From Pleodorina starrii (lineage: Eukaryota > Chlorophyta > Chlorophyceae > Chlamydomonadales > Volvocaceae): DNA of 64,000 bases. A model generated the notes under the pieces. It made no database searches. It had not been told where the DNA came from and worked only from the letters and a program-made list of their open reading frames with translations. Shown piece by piece: positions 12,058 through 23,752 of the stretch. The translations under genes and the position numbers were made by a program. Each line of letters begins with the position of its first letter. Positions within the stretch are counted from its first letter, which is position 1. The DNA is taken from the NCBI GenBank assembly GCA_030267565.1, contig BRXU01000001.1, forward strand, positions 5,456,001 to 5,520,000. The letters are read 5' to 3'.

Positions 12058-13906
12058 CCTGCTTGGCGATTGCAAGGCTTAGGGAGCTCGAAATGAAAAA
12101 TCTCACCCTCGACTCAAAAAGCTACACGGATTATCAGCAATGCCAGTATATGGGCTGCAATGGGCAGGTCGCTCCAAGATCCTTCCAACTTCGTCATAGT
12201 AAGCTCCTGCCCTTTACATCACTTTTCCAGATTGTGTCGTACTCCTTGATTTTGGTTTATCGTGCCGAACCTAGCTTCTGGGCATGCTGCTGTAAGCGAG
12301 GCCGCAATATATTTGCATCCGTCACATAGACACGCATAGATCTGTAAACATCCTGGTTGTCAGACCTCTGCGACATCGCCGTCATGGTTAACGTGGTTGC
12401 TCCCACGTCGAAAATGCATCTTTATAGCCAATTTACATGACACGTTACGTTACCTCACGTTTCCATGTAAAGTGGCAGGCCCAAACGGATCCCAATTTAC
12501 ATGGGCTGCTTTGTTGCATCGGAAGCTCGGCCTGACCAACCACTGTGTCTTGTCGAGAAGCAGCAGCGCCTTGTCAAGATCCATTTTGACTTTATGCAGA
12601 ACTAGCCGGCGGAGAAACTCATTCGGGAGTGCCGACCGTGGTGAGGGACCGGTGCGCTTGTAGGTCGTACTATTTCGGAAAATAGTACGGCACGCATGCT
12701 CCAGCGGACCAGCGCTGTTCCCGCGCACATAACATAAAAGGTATTCACATAACTGCACGGCCTTGTATCGGTTCGTTATATGTGCCCCAGCAGCTTTGGT
12801 CACTTAGGCAGCTATTCATAAATGGACATGACCACGAAATTCTCTGAGCAATTACGCGTAGCACGGGAGGACATTAAGGCCGTGCGTGATATAGCACTCT
12901 TCGAGCTCGCGCGCTATGTTCTTTCCGTCCGCAGCCCCGCCCACAGGATGGTTCCAAACTGCACACGACACACGCAAAGGCAGGCGGCACACGGCAAGGC
13001 TCATGGGCTCGGTGCACCAACACCAAATCCGTGTACTCAGCTTGCTCAACCGGCTGAAAACAAGGTCCGCTACTGGCCGCTACGCCTGTACATGTTAAGG
13101 GTGCCTGTCCTGTACGCTGTAAACACCATGGAACCACCGCTCCTATGAGGTCATAACCGCAGTGCAAACCTGCCCGGAACCCGTGACCACCCATAACTTG
13201 GGGAAAAGACAGGCCCAATGGACGTCTTGCAGTTCTTGCACTACCAAAGCCCAGCTTCGCAGCATACACGACATAACCGCGAAGGAAACACTTATAGAGG
13301 CACGACACGGCCCTAACCTACAAACGGAATCATTAAGGCAAACCGTGCGTAAAAACACCCACAGCCAAAAACGCCATCTGGTTGGTGGCAGAGTGCAATC
13401 ATGTTTACGAGGCACACGCAAGTTGTATCATTTGAGGACGGTTACCTGTCTTCGTCCCCCGAAGTACAGCCACGTGTCGCTGCTGCACCGAAAAAGACAG
13501 GTATCATAGCACCCCTCAGTTCACGCACAGCCATGCAGACTGGGTTTGGCTCCAGACAAGCCCCCGGCCGAACACCAAGGCGAAGAATTACTTTCAGTTG
13601 CATCGCATCATTTATACCCAGATCGCCGCAGAACAGCAGTTTACCCCCGGCACATTCGCCCCCGTGGCTTCACAAGGCACGCTCACTTGGCCGCATACCG
13701 CCCTCGTGCTTCGCGAAAAACATTCCCCGCTGCGGCCATCCTTCCTTTAACCCATTTCCTTGCTGACGGCAGGGCAGCCTCCCGAACAAACACTCCGCCC
13801 CGAGGCCCAGCACAGGTCCCACAGCTATGCGAAAATAAACCGTCCCGGCGCCACAGTCACGACCGCAGCACCGAGAAGCGAGCAAGCGCGGCCACAAGCG
13901 GATGTG
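12058..13906. other. Intergenic region, no supported gene
   Basis: Lower-GC DNA between two minus-strand genes. No ORF here shows a family motif or a coherent splice chain. A segment at 12683-12720 is shared with 51157-51195, which marks it as repeat-derived. Confidence 0.5.
12683..12720. repeat. Repeat fragment shared with 51157-51195
   Basis: The string beginning AATAGTACGGCACGCATGCT and continuing CCAGCG occurs here and at about 51159. The copies then differ by an 8-bp GACCAGCG segment before both continue with CTGTTCCCG. Likely ends of one dispersed repeat family. Confidence 0.6.
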
Positions 13907-15355
13907 TCACGCCCGCCCCCGGCCCGCAAGCTGTCTCTTCTGCTGGATGGTCATGTCGTACACCTCGACCCCAAGCTCCGCCGCAATTGCCGCCTGCACC
14001 CGCCTCACGAAGGCGCCGCGCGCCTCCCCCGGCAGCGGCGCCATGGGCGGCAGCGCCGTCGCCTCCAGCTCAGTGCTGGGGCTAAACCCAAACCAAAACA
14101 GGTTCGCCAGGAAGCTGCTGGTCAGCGTGTGCGTGCTTACGCCGGGCAGCGAGCCGCGCACGCGCAGCGCCACCGGAACCACAGGCAGGGTCTGGGAGAC
14201 GGCGCTGCCGCCGCTGCGCGCGGCCGCTGCCGTTGACAGCAGCTGCCGTTGCTGGTCCTGTTCATGCTCTGACTGCTGTACATGATGCTGCTGGTCGGGC
14301 TGTTGGTGCTGCAGTGTCGGCTGTTGCTGCTGCTGCTGCTGCTGCAGGATGCGCATGAAGCCGCGGGAGAAGCGCAGCATGCCGCGGCCGTTGGTCATGC
14401 CGCCCTCGGGGAAGAGGTGGATGGGGCTTGCGTCCGCGGGAGAGTCGGCCAGCTCATCGTACGTTGCGGGCGAGGCTGGTCGCATGATCACCGGCAGGTG
14501 CCGCGCGCGTGTGACTCGCGGCGGCAGCGAGTTTGTGATGAGGTGCGTGTAGCGCTGCGGCAGACGGGGGTGGCTGAAGAGAATCATCAGGTCGCCCACG
14601 CTGCAGTGGTTGGACACCATCACGTGGCGCCCAGCAGGTATCCTGCGAGTTACGTGGGCAGGGCGGCAGTTCGATGACTTTCTTGTAGTCGCTGGTGGAA
14701 CCCTGGTTGAGGGCAGGCATTCGGGTGTGCAGCACAGAAGGCCGTGGCTGTCGAAGTGCGCGTTGATGGCTTCCTTCAGACTTCTGCCTGAGGAAAGTGC
14801 TTATACAACAAGAGAGCTTGCACCTGCGCACGCGGTCCGGAAGGCGGTTGCGTGCTGCCGCCCGGGCAGTGTACAATCCCCTTTTCGCACGCATGCAGCA
14901 CGTGTACCGCGTTTTATGCATACTGCCTGTGCTGCGCCTCACCGTTCGGCGTGCCGCCATGTGACAGTGACTCCCAGGAGTCGGAGATAGGCGTCGACGA
15001 CTGCTTGGTTCCGAAACCAAGGTTGGTCCAGCGCTATGCCCAAAATCCAGAGAGCGGAGCGAAGCGCCGCCACAAGTATGCCGACTGGAGCATAAAGCAA
15101 GAGTTCCGGGCTCCACGCAGAAACATGGTTACCATCGAACAGAATTCGGCCGGCATCAGCGCTGCCGCTCGATGTGGTAGCGCGCTCATCGTCCGATGAA
15201 TCACTATAGCTTGTAGACTTTTCCAGAAGCGCCGAGTGTCGTTTGTCTAATGCGCGTGTCTTGACAAGACTAATTCGGCAACCCAAGCGCTCTGAATATG
15301 GCGCAAGCGTCGTTGTGTGCGGCCGACGCAGACGAAGATTGTTTGCCAGCGACAT
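13907..15355 (-). CDS. PlsC-type glycerolipid acyltransferase
   Basis: Probable lysophospholipid/glycerol-phosphate acyltransferase of 382 residues acting at a membrane. Two exons (minus): 15355-14943 and 14642-13907, joined in phase 2. Exon 1 holds SPELLLYAPVGILVAALRSAL, a membrane helix of the kind found before PlsC domains in AUP1/LPCAT-like proteins. Exon 2 holds block I NHCSVGD (NHX4D catalytic pair) and block III FPEGGMTNGRGMLRF. After the catalytic region come eight consecutive Gln and a further Gln/His-rich stretch, encoded by a CAG/CTG repeat at about 14322-14348, which is unusual inside this family. The C-terminus IAAELGVEVYDMT looks like the end of AUP1-like acyltransferases. Substrate is not determinable. 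Confidence 0.8.
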
Positions 15356-16039
15356 TGCCTACAACACTATGTTGCCACGTCGTGAGAGAACGCCGCCGCG
15401 AGGCTCAGTTGTACAGTGCGTTGAAAGAAAGACGCTGGTAAGACGACAGCGTGCAGATTCGGTAAACCTTCACGCGATTTCGACGCATACAGGTAAATTT
15501 ATATAGAAGAATAATAACGCGACCAAAACACGTGGCATGATCATTTGACGGTTGCCGTATACGAAACCGCTGACGCCCCTGCGGCTCAGGACGCGCAGGG
15601 TCGGCCCCACACGCAGACGCGCCGCTTCATCCCCGGCGTCTTGCGCCGAGTACAAACAAAAAAGAAGAGTATTGACTGGCAATCCCTACGCGCGGCACTG
15701 CCCGTACCTCCTGCCCCAGCCAACTGCCGTTACTACTGTGCCCCGACCCCAGCATGCCACCACCGAGTTGCTGCCCCGCAGGAGTTCCAGTTTGTAGCGC
15801 CAACGTCCAACACTTGCACGACTCCTGACTGTCACAAAGGCATGTGCAAATGTCCCGCTTCCACCTGCAAAACAAGGTCCAAATGCCCCCCGCATAGGCA
15901 CATGCGGCCACGGCTGACAGCCCTTTCCCAACCCCACGTCGCACAGGCCCATATGCTAATACCCGAGAAACCGACACCCTATCTTGCTTGGCAAAGCATC
16001 GAACCCTCAGCGCTCCTTGCCCAGCTTGATAGGAGCGCC
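15356..16039. other. Intergenic region, no supported gene
   Basis: Promoter of the acyltransferase gene and 3' UTR of the prefoldin gene. I see no coding exon or RNA gene. Confidence 0.5.
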
Positions 16040-17362
16040 TTACGAGTCCTCCTCCAAGTTAATCTGCTTCCCAAACTTCGCATAAAGGGTGCTCTTCAGG
16101 TCCTTGAGCTTGGCTTTAACCTCCTCCAGCTCCGCAGTCGTCTTCTCCATCTCCTTGTTGACGTCTTGCGTCACCTGCGCGGGTAAGTGAAACATGTGGT
16201 GATTGGCTTTCACCGCAGCCGACTCCCGATGACAACACAATGGCGGCCAGTGCATCGCGGGCGCACGGCAGCAAAGGTCGAACCGATGGTACCCCGACAG
16301 GATATAAATGTCGTCGCAAACTCGGAAAACAAGACTCAGATGTTCCCGGCTCCACCCTAGCTTTGTCTGGCGGTCCCACTACCCGCAGGTGCCGTCATTT
16401 GCTGTTGTTGTTGTTACTATCAATGTGGGCCCCCTGAGCTGTCATTGGGAGGGTCGAGCCATCAGCCATGGGGTAGCTAACCGTACACTTTAGTAAATAA
16501 GACCAGGGCAAGAGATTCAGGAAAGCTCCGGACAACGTTACATGTGGGCTCTATGGTTTCAGTTGATCATCTTGGTGCCTAGTGGCGGCAATCAGTACCA
16601 CTTTCACATTGCACTGATACAACCCCCCCTGCGTACTCCTGGGTGGCCCTGACACACAGACCGCGGGCCGCGGGGCCCCCATGCGGCACGTTCCCAGAAC
16701 GGCACCCCATCAACAGCCAAACGCCGCAATGCTTCCTTATTTCGTTTTTCCATCGCAGTGGGAGCACAGACGTGGGGACGCCCTGAACGCCTCCAGCGGT
16801 CCTTACGTCATTTGTTCGTTTCGGAACGGCTCCGTCGCCGTCAGTAACCCATGCGCCACCGTCACTATTCTAATACTCGCCCCTTTCTTTTCATCCACTA
16901 CACCACCCCCATCTTACCTGCTCCAGGCGTCCCTCCGCCGCATCCTTGTCAAAGTGCACGAGGCACTCGCCAACGACGAAGCGCACGTTGTCCTCGTCCG
17001 ACAGCATCAGCTCGTTTCCGGCATCCTCCAACTCTTCAAGCTCATTCTGCAGCATCACTCATGTTGACTAACATGAGATCCTTCACTGAATGAACACACG
17101 CCCCTGCCGACGATCGCACACTGGGAACTGGCATACCCAGGCACACACAACTTATGCCAGCAATTGTGACTCACCTTGTGGTGCTTCAACAAGCGTTCAA
17201 GGTCGTGCATTTTTGTGTATAGGCGGCTAAACATGTTAATCCGCTGTTGGTCTTCCGCGAGCACCTCAATTTGCGGTGTCTGAGCCTATGTGCGGGTAAC
17301 TGAATGTCATATACGGTAAGCGTTAGAGAGAATGCGCTACTGTGGCAAACCTTTGCCGCCAT
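16040..17362 (-). CDS. PFD4: Prefoldin subunit 4
   Basis: Beta-type subunit of the cytosolic prefoldin hexamer, which hands nascent actin and tubulin to the CCT chaperonin. Four exons (minus): 17362-17351 (only MAAK), 17279-17175, 17046-16918, 16174-16040; all introns are phase 0 and the product is 126 residues, the usual length. The first coiled coil contains VLAEDQQRINMFSRLYTK; the hairpin region has ELMLSDEDNVRFVVGECLVH; the second coiled coil ends LKSTLYAKFGKQINLEEDS, the typical PFD4 C-terminus. The four-codon first exon was chosen because it alone gives an ATG, the right phase and a GT donor directly upstream. Identification is firm. Confidence 0.92.
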
Positions 17363-19320
17363 TCTCCACTTTGCCCAGCAGCTAAAACTTAAGTTCTACA
17401 ACAGATCTGTGTGTTACTGCTAATACGTTTTACGCTACGTAGATGCAGATCAGAGTGCAAAGCGGAACCCTTGGCCCTGGGAATGTGGGTTCCCTGTCAA
17501 GAGAGCGCTAGCTTTCAGTGACGAAAAATTTGATGTTTACGATGTGTTCCTGCTATCCATGCTAGCTTGTGTAAGTGATATACGTGATATCGAGCTGTCG
17601 AAAGCTCGAAACATTGAGTACTGTGGTTGCCCGTTGGTCGTTGGAAGTTGACAAGCTCCGAAACGTTAACTAATACTAATGCGCGTGGTTGGGGACAAAA
17701 GGGCCCCTCGCAAATCATTTCGCCCTCCCAAATTAAAATGTGGCCATCGGCCGAGCGCACGCTGAATCAACCTACCTGTACCTATTTGTTGTTCACATGC
17801 CGCCGCGGTCCATATTCCGCAGCCTCTAAAGGTAGAAGCCCCACTGTTCTGGAGCTCACAGGAAGGAATTTAGAACGAAGCTACAGCACACGAATGTAAT
17901 TAAATCACTGTGTCACCCCCGGCTGGCCCCGAGGTGAACCTCGCTCGCGAGGACTTGCCGCGCATTACCGGTAGTTTTGAAGGGGCTTCCTGAATGATAT
18001 GCACTGCACAACGTAATGCTCCTTGTCATTCGGTGCCGCTCGACATTCGACATAGCGGAGTTAGAAACCTGCCCTGCTTTGGGCCCCAGTTCCTACACTT
18101 GCGTGACGATTGACAATGCATGGACCCACGGCGCTTGAAGCGAAAGTGCAACTCGGCCGCTGGCTTGTGGCCTGGCCTGCCCACAAGAACCTGCGCCGCG
18201 GCAGGCAGACAAAGAGGCAACGCCAGGTTCGATCGGCCGCCGAGCACGCGTCCGTATCCATGCGCGTCCTGGGAACGTACGCCCGCCCTCCGCCGGGCAC
18301 ACTACATGACATGAACAAAGGACATACCGAACCATCCGACGTCTTGTAACCTGAGCGTCCTCATTCCTCAATCAGATTCCAACCCCAACTCCCTGCGTCC
18401 AGGCTGCGAGCATACAGCACTCGTGTTCCTAGCACATCCCCGCCTCTCCTGCCAGCGCTCCGCACACTCTTAAAGCGGGAGGAGCACCAGCTCCGGCAGC
18501 GGCCTGGAGTAGTGAACCTTGCACGTCACGTTGTCAGATCCGACAGAGCCGACCCAGGCCTCGCCGCAGCTGCAATGCCATCCACCCTTTCCGTAGAGAA
18601 GCAAAAAACCCTGGCCCAGCAGACCATCACACGGCCGCAACGCTGCAGGCCCCCAATGCAAAAGAGGGACCCCCTGGTCCAACCGGTAGGAGCACCGCGC
18701 GCGCAGTTCCGCCACTCGGCGTGACACGAGGTTATTGCGCAACCTTCGTTAGGCTGGGCTGATGAAACCACGAAAGGTTCCGCGACGGGAACGACCGCGA
18801 TATGCCCTGTCCGCGGGGCCTGGAGTTGCGTATTACTAAAGAACGCTCGCGCGGAAGGACAGGAAAGCGTGCGAACCCCAAAATGCTGGCCGGACCCTTC
18901 TGAGCGCAAGCCCGAGCAGCATGTTGCAACGCCGGCGGTGTTCGCACTCCGTGTCAGACATTGGACATGTGACATATCGCTCGAGACCAAAGCAAATCGC
19001 TCAAGACTACAGCTGCCACCTAAACCTGCGTAAACGTCATTATGCGCTCATCGATTGCACCGGGCCGCTCGCAGCGAAATCAGCAACGCCACAATGGCGC
19101 GAGATTTCTGACGACTCGTCCTTCCAAGCGAAATGTCCTCACATGGTGAAAAACCGAAAAGCCTGCACCATCGCTCTGCAGCTGCCGACTGAGAAAGTAC
19201 CGCGACACTAAGCTTGCACCTCGCGTGTGAAGCACGACAGGCACATCACCAAGCGAAGGTTTGAGGAAGTCAAGGTGCGGGCCCCGACATGGCGGCGCCG
19301 CATACAGAGCCAACGTTGGG
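17363..19320. other. Intergenic region with one possible small ORF
   Basis: No supported multi-exon gene. A minus-strand ORF at 18470-18742 is listed separately; everything else looks like chance ORFs. Confidence 0.45.
18470..18742 (-). CDS. Possible small protein or 3' exon, unrecognised
   Basis: A 90-residue open frame ending GEAWVGSVGSDNVTCKVHYS then PLPELVLLPL and stop. The codon use of the last third resembles the real exons nearby, and CAG acceptors precede it at about 18573, so this could be the last exon of an unmodelled minus-strand gene. No family recognised and no upstream exon supported. It may be chance. Confidence 0.25.
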   Translation of the reverse strand: MRNNLVSRRVAELRARCSYRLDQGVPLLHWGPAALRPCDGLLGQGFLLLYGKGGWHCSCGEAWVGSVGSDNVTCKVHYSRPLPELVLLPL

Positions 19321-21819
19321 TCACCCTCCGCTGCCGCTGCCGCCGGGGCCCCCCTCTCCACGCGCCGCCCGCAGGATGGCGTCAAGGCGCTTGTGGACGT
19401 ACGCGGGGCACACCTGGATCTCCTCCCGGCATAGCCATGTGACCTCCTGAATCCTGCCGCGCAAAAGATCACAGAACGAGTCGAACAAGCGCGCTTCAAC
19501 GCACGGGCCGCTAGCAAGACACAGGGCGCTCCCACCTGCTCGCCCCCAAGGCCCCGTGAACTCACCAGGCAGACAGCTCCACCGGCAGGTAGGGCTCCCG
19601 CGACTCCGTGATCGCCTTTATTTCGTCAAACCGCGCCTCGACGACCCGACGGATGGGACGTGTGTCGCCCTGGAGCATGTTGAGGCATTGCTGCGGACAA
19701 CGCAAAAACACACCGCCGATGCACCAATCAGCACGGCCACGAGTCGGCGCAATATAGGTGGTGTACGGGTGGTGTAACAGCGGCGGCAACGGCTCTACAA
19801 ATGCTATGCGGAGGTTTTCGGCGCTACAATGTAGAGGCCATGGAAAGTCTCCTCATAGCATTTGCAGAGCCTTTGTCGCCATTGTTACAGGGGGCATGAT
19901 GCGATGTTGGAAAGCTTGCCCTTGCTAGGCCGCCAGCAAGAGGATACACGAGCATCCGTCTCCGGAGCCTAAACAAGCATCTTTCATCACGAACACTCTT
20001 CAAAGCCGGCCCCGATACCCCTCGTCGTCCCCCGCCTAGGACCAAAACTGCTCCCGCTGACCCTCATTAATACCAAAGCCGCACCCAACTCACGTACAGC
20101 AGGGCGATCTGGTGCGCCGCGTACTTGTGGTGCTGCGGCATGCACGCGTCATGGTACAGCTGAGTGCCCATCATGACCACCTGATTGAGCAGCGACACAT
20201 AGTGGAAGTACGCGGCCCCTGCGAAGAAAGCGGGGGAACCACAGGCCAGCGACGGCCGCATTTCTGGAGGAAACGCCAAGATCATGCCATATTGGCGTCA
20301 TGTGTGTCTGGCGGAGGGGCTGGGGGTGTCACTGAGTAGCGTGCCCTGCTCGCTGCGTGGCTTTAGCGTAGGCACCGTCACGCAGCCAAGCGCTGCGCAT
20401 TACACAAAGGTAAGGGTGATTGCCGCACGGGCTAAGAGCGCCCGTCCTCGCAATCAACAGCACGGGCTTGGATCAGCAGGGGAGCGCCGCACTCATTCCC
20501 GGAAAACTGGGGAAACACGCTGCGGTTGCTCCCGGGAAGTTCAGCAGCTGATGTCAGGATGCCAACGCCGGGCGCCCGGTTGTAAAAGCTTTGGGTCTTC
20601 AAGACACCTTGTACGCCGGAGGAGCACTTTCATGCCGACATCGATGGCCTCGGCCGGGGCTACCTCAAGTCTCTGTCCCATGCAGCTCCTATCGACTATC
20701 CAGGCCTGAATCCGGGGGTCCTGCTGCCAGCCCGGGGATCCGGGCTCACCTGGGTTATTCTGCACCGTGTCCAACTTGTCCCCACTCAGGCCCATCGCCA
20801 AGTACGGAAACAGATCCAGTAGCCCAAGGTCCTGCATGGTGGTCTGTTGGGACCAAACAATAAATATTGCGGGCCAGGATGAGGGGGTCATCCGGGGAGC
20901 TGAATCGGGGCCCATAAATGGCACAGCAACATTTGCTGTGCTGTACACACTGCGTGCTCTTTTGGAGAGCTCCCAGATGCGTCGTTACTGTGACATATGC
21001 TTGGGGGCATACCCCTCCTGCCGACAAAGGAACCCTTTCCAAACACAGTTGAGGCGACTGGGTTTGCGGTGAGCTGGCCCCAACAGACAGAGAAGTCGCA
21101 GGCTCGGGTGCTTGCCTGTGCGTGCTTTTTGGGCGCCACTTGGTGGCAAAGGGCTTCAATCTCCTGCAGAATGCTCACGTCGAACTGCGCCGCTGATTTT
21201 GGCACTTTGTGCACGCGCTCTATAAGCGTGTCTGCTGCGAAACACAACGCCGCTAGCCGGCCCGTGTCGGGAAGCCCGATCATGGGCTCATCGATACAAA
21301 GGCGAACTGCATATGCAGCATAGAGTAAAGAAGTACGCAGGGCTTCTAAAAACATGCCCACTGAAAAGCTTCAATCCTCAGCCAAGGTGAACCAAACCAC
21401 AGATCCCCCTAACCTGCATAATGCGGCTGCAGAAATACTGGCTGGGGTGTCACAAGCGGTGGCGAGTCAAAAGCGAAGGCCAAGGGCCGCTCGGTCGCGA
21501 CCTCGCCCACCCCTGACATCTTACGTCCCTGCACTATTTCAGGCTGTCACTCTTGAAGTAGCTATGACAAGTACATCTTTTGGTCAACTGCTCCAGACGG
21601 TTCCTCAAGAAGTTGGCGGACAATTTCGAAACGTTACAAGCAAAATGCTGGAGCAGCTTCGGTGCCTGAATAAAATGATATGCATAAATCCATAACTATT
21701 GTCAACGAGAGTTGAATGCCTGGGCCCCAACAAGTTGCAGGTTGTACAGCGTTCCGTGAATGGGCAACTCCAACCGAATGGGGCGACCGGCCAGGACATA
21801 GTTCTGGACGTCATGGTCG
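19321..21819 (-). CDS. Conserved alpha-helical protein, unrecognised (5' partial)
   Basis: I do not recognise this gene, but its exon chain is coherent. Exons on the minus strand from the C-terminus: 19453-19321 (stop TGA), 19690-19566, 20218-20094, about 20849-20615, about 21334-21116, about 21665-21567, and a further exon from 21819 downward. Phases match for the last five. Readable segments include LELPIHGTLYNLQLVGAQAF, LLQHFACNVSKLSANFLRN, CFAADTLIERVHKVPKSAAQ, GLLDLFPYLAMGLSGDKLD, YVSLLNQVVMMGTQLYHDAC and EEIQVCPAYVHKRLDAILRA. All look like amphipathic helices, as in HEAT-like or tether-complex subunits; no motif fixes a function. One intron (21115 to 20850) appears to use a GC donor (CAG|GCAAGC). 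The N-terminus is unresolved. Confidence 0.5.
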
Positions 21820-22429
21820 CTATATCTCGAGATGTTGACCTAAGACTGGGCAATTATTTATGGGTTCATAGGCTTCTCATACAGCGGCTGCTGTTAGACA
21901 GGTGAAGGACGGTAACTCCTCCAAGGCCAACTGTTGGCGGCTATGACCTTACATGTTGAACATACACTCGTTTCTGTATGCCGAGTCAACAACCGAGTGT
22001 CATGTACAGGGCCTCCTGCAGGTACAAAGGTTGTGCGGGGTGCAGAGCAGTGGCAGTAATCGGCTGGCGCGCATGCTACGTGAGGTTAATGAGGTTACAG
22101 TTTAAATGTTGTCTGCTTAAGTGCGTCCCGACGTGGAAATCATAGAAAGCTTTTCGAACAAAGGTGTCGGCACGCTAGAGAAATTGGCAACCGTTGGCAA
22201 TTGCACCGCCCTTTTCCTACCCCGGGGTTTTTTCTATGTATTTTCTATGTGTCCTTTAAGCTGCAGCCTGTCAAGGTAGCCTAAACCAGTGTCACCGGCG
22301 ATGTTTCCGCGAGTTACTGCTCCGGCTGACTGCGCGATCTATACACCCTGGATCCGCAGGATCCGTACACCTCTGCCCTGTCTTCGACATTACCGACCCC
22401 TGCCTCCCCTGCCGCAACAGACACACGGT

Positions 22430-22500
22430 GCGCACGCAACTGAGCTGGCCGTGCACTGAAGCAAAAACGACCTATGCGAAGGAAAGCACAACATACGCAG
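22430..22500 (-). repeat. Degenerate dispersed repeat, copy 2
   Basis: Carries AGCTGGCCGTGCA and GCGAAGGAAAGCACA, both found again at 22990-23035. Confidence 0.4.
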
Positions 22501-22984
22501 TTATAACTGGCTTGAGACTCTCCAAATGATTTTCCTGACGACATCGGTAGCGGGCCGTGCGCAGCAAGGGCTGCAGTGCACGGATGACCAGGGCCAACGG
22601 CACGGAATATGACCACCTAGGTATCACATGGGCTGCCGTCCTGTCGATTTCCCACGCAAGCAAGTCTCCTACCTCACGGGACAGATGGTCTCTCATTACA
22701 GACGTTCGCACTTACCTGCACCCGAGGAGATCCTGTTGGGGGAACTCCGGCCCTGGGCGCTGACCGGCTTCCCTCCTCGTAAGCCCTGCTCGAACCCCCG
22801 GGGACGCTGACCCTTGACCTGACGGGCTCCAAACCCCCTTTGGCCTTGAGGCGCTGCCCTCAGGCAGGCAGGACAAGGTGTGGCAAAAGTGTGAGGTCCG
22901 TGCCGTAGTACTGATAGCATTTATTCCTATGGGCTCAAGACACCCCCTCCCACCCGAAAGGTCGTTCGGAGGATGAAGTCGTCG

Positions 22985-23075
22985 CGTTAGCTGGCCGTGC
23001 ATTGTTGTGAATACAACCAGTGCGAAGGAAAGCACAGCCATCCAATATAAGACCAGCCACCCAGACAAGTGGGAG
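22985..23075 (-). repeat. Degenerate dispersed repeat, copy 3
   Basis: Shares AGCTGGCCGTGCA and GCGAAGGAAAGCACA with 22430-22500. Its minus-strand reading WLVLY...MHGQL parallels the copy at 4190-4320. Confidence 0.4.
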
Positions 23076-23752
23076 TGATCCCAGGCAGAAGCGCGCAGTA
23101 ACTCGCGACCACGGCAGAATCAGCTATCTGCCCTTCCCCCGGGGCGACGAGGGCGACGGGCCCCGGACATCCAAAATGGCACATAAACAGACTAGGACAG
23201 TGGACAGACCTGGCGACAACTCGCGAGGCAAATCTTAAAAGCCCTCTCAACCGTTGTCCCCAGAAAGCAAGCCCAGGCCTAATCTACGGAAGCGGGAAGC
23301 TTGTCATCCTCTTGTGGCCCCTGGGTCGTGAACGTACCAGCTTAATATCGCAGTGCGTCGTCTGCGCTATATTTTCCTGATGCACAAGGGTAATCAGTTA
23401 CATCTCTGTCAAGTGGCGCGTTTCCTGGGTTAAAGCGGGGAGACCTTTGTACGTGCCGTACGTGCCGTACATTATTCGAGGGTCAATTTTTACCTGATTC
23501 GCAGTGGTGGCTTTCTTATGCCACAGCTTCTGACAATCAGGTTCTAGGTGAAGCGTCACTTCAAATTGCCGTCAAGCACTGCGCCGTCGCTGGATATAAT
23601 TTTGCTATCTGTGTCCGGCGCCAAAAGTTGTATTGAAATACTGTGGGCAAGTGTCCTAGCACTTACACCGGCAGTGGCAGGCTTGCCGAGCTTCAGCGGA
23701 ACAACCTTGTCACGTTACCCTAGTTCCAGCGTTTCGGTGTGGGGCTGACGCT

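Larger units (their letters stand above)
21860..23752. other. Intergenic region with degenerate repeats
   Basis: Possible undetected 5' exons of the unrecognised minus-strand gene, and the SUMO promoter. Contains two copies of the dispersed repeat also seen at 4190-4320 and a short GTACGTGCC tandem at about 23451-23474. No other gene supported. Confidence 0.45.

Noticed and set aside
22472..22711. Minus-strand ORF (LAWEIDRTAAHVIPRWSYS) as a 5' exon of the unrecognised helical gene
   Set aside because: No splice pair joined it in phase with the exon at 21819, and it overlaps a dispersed repeat.
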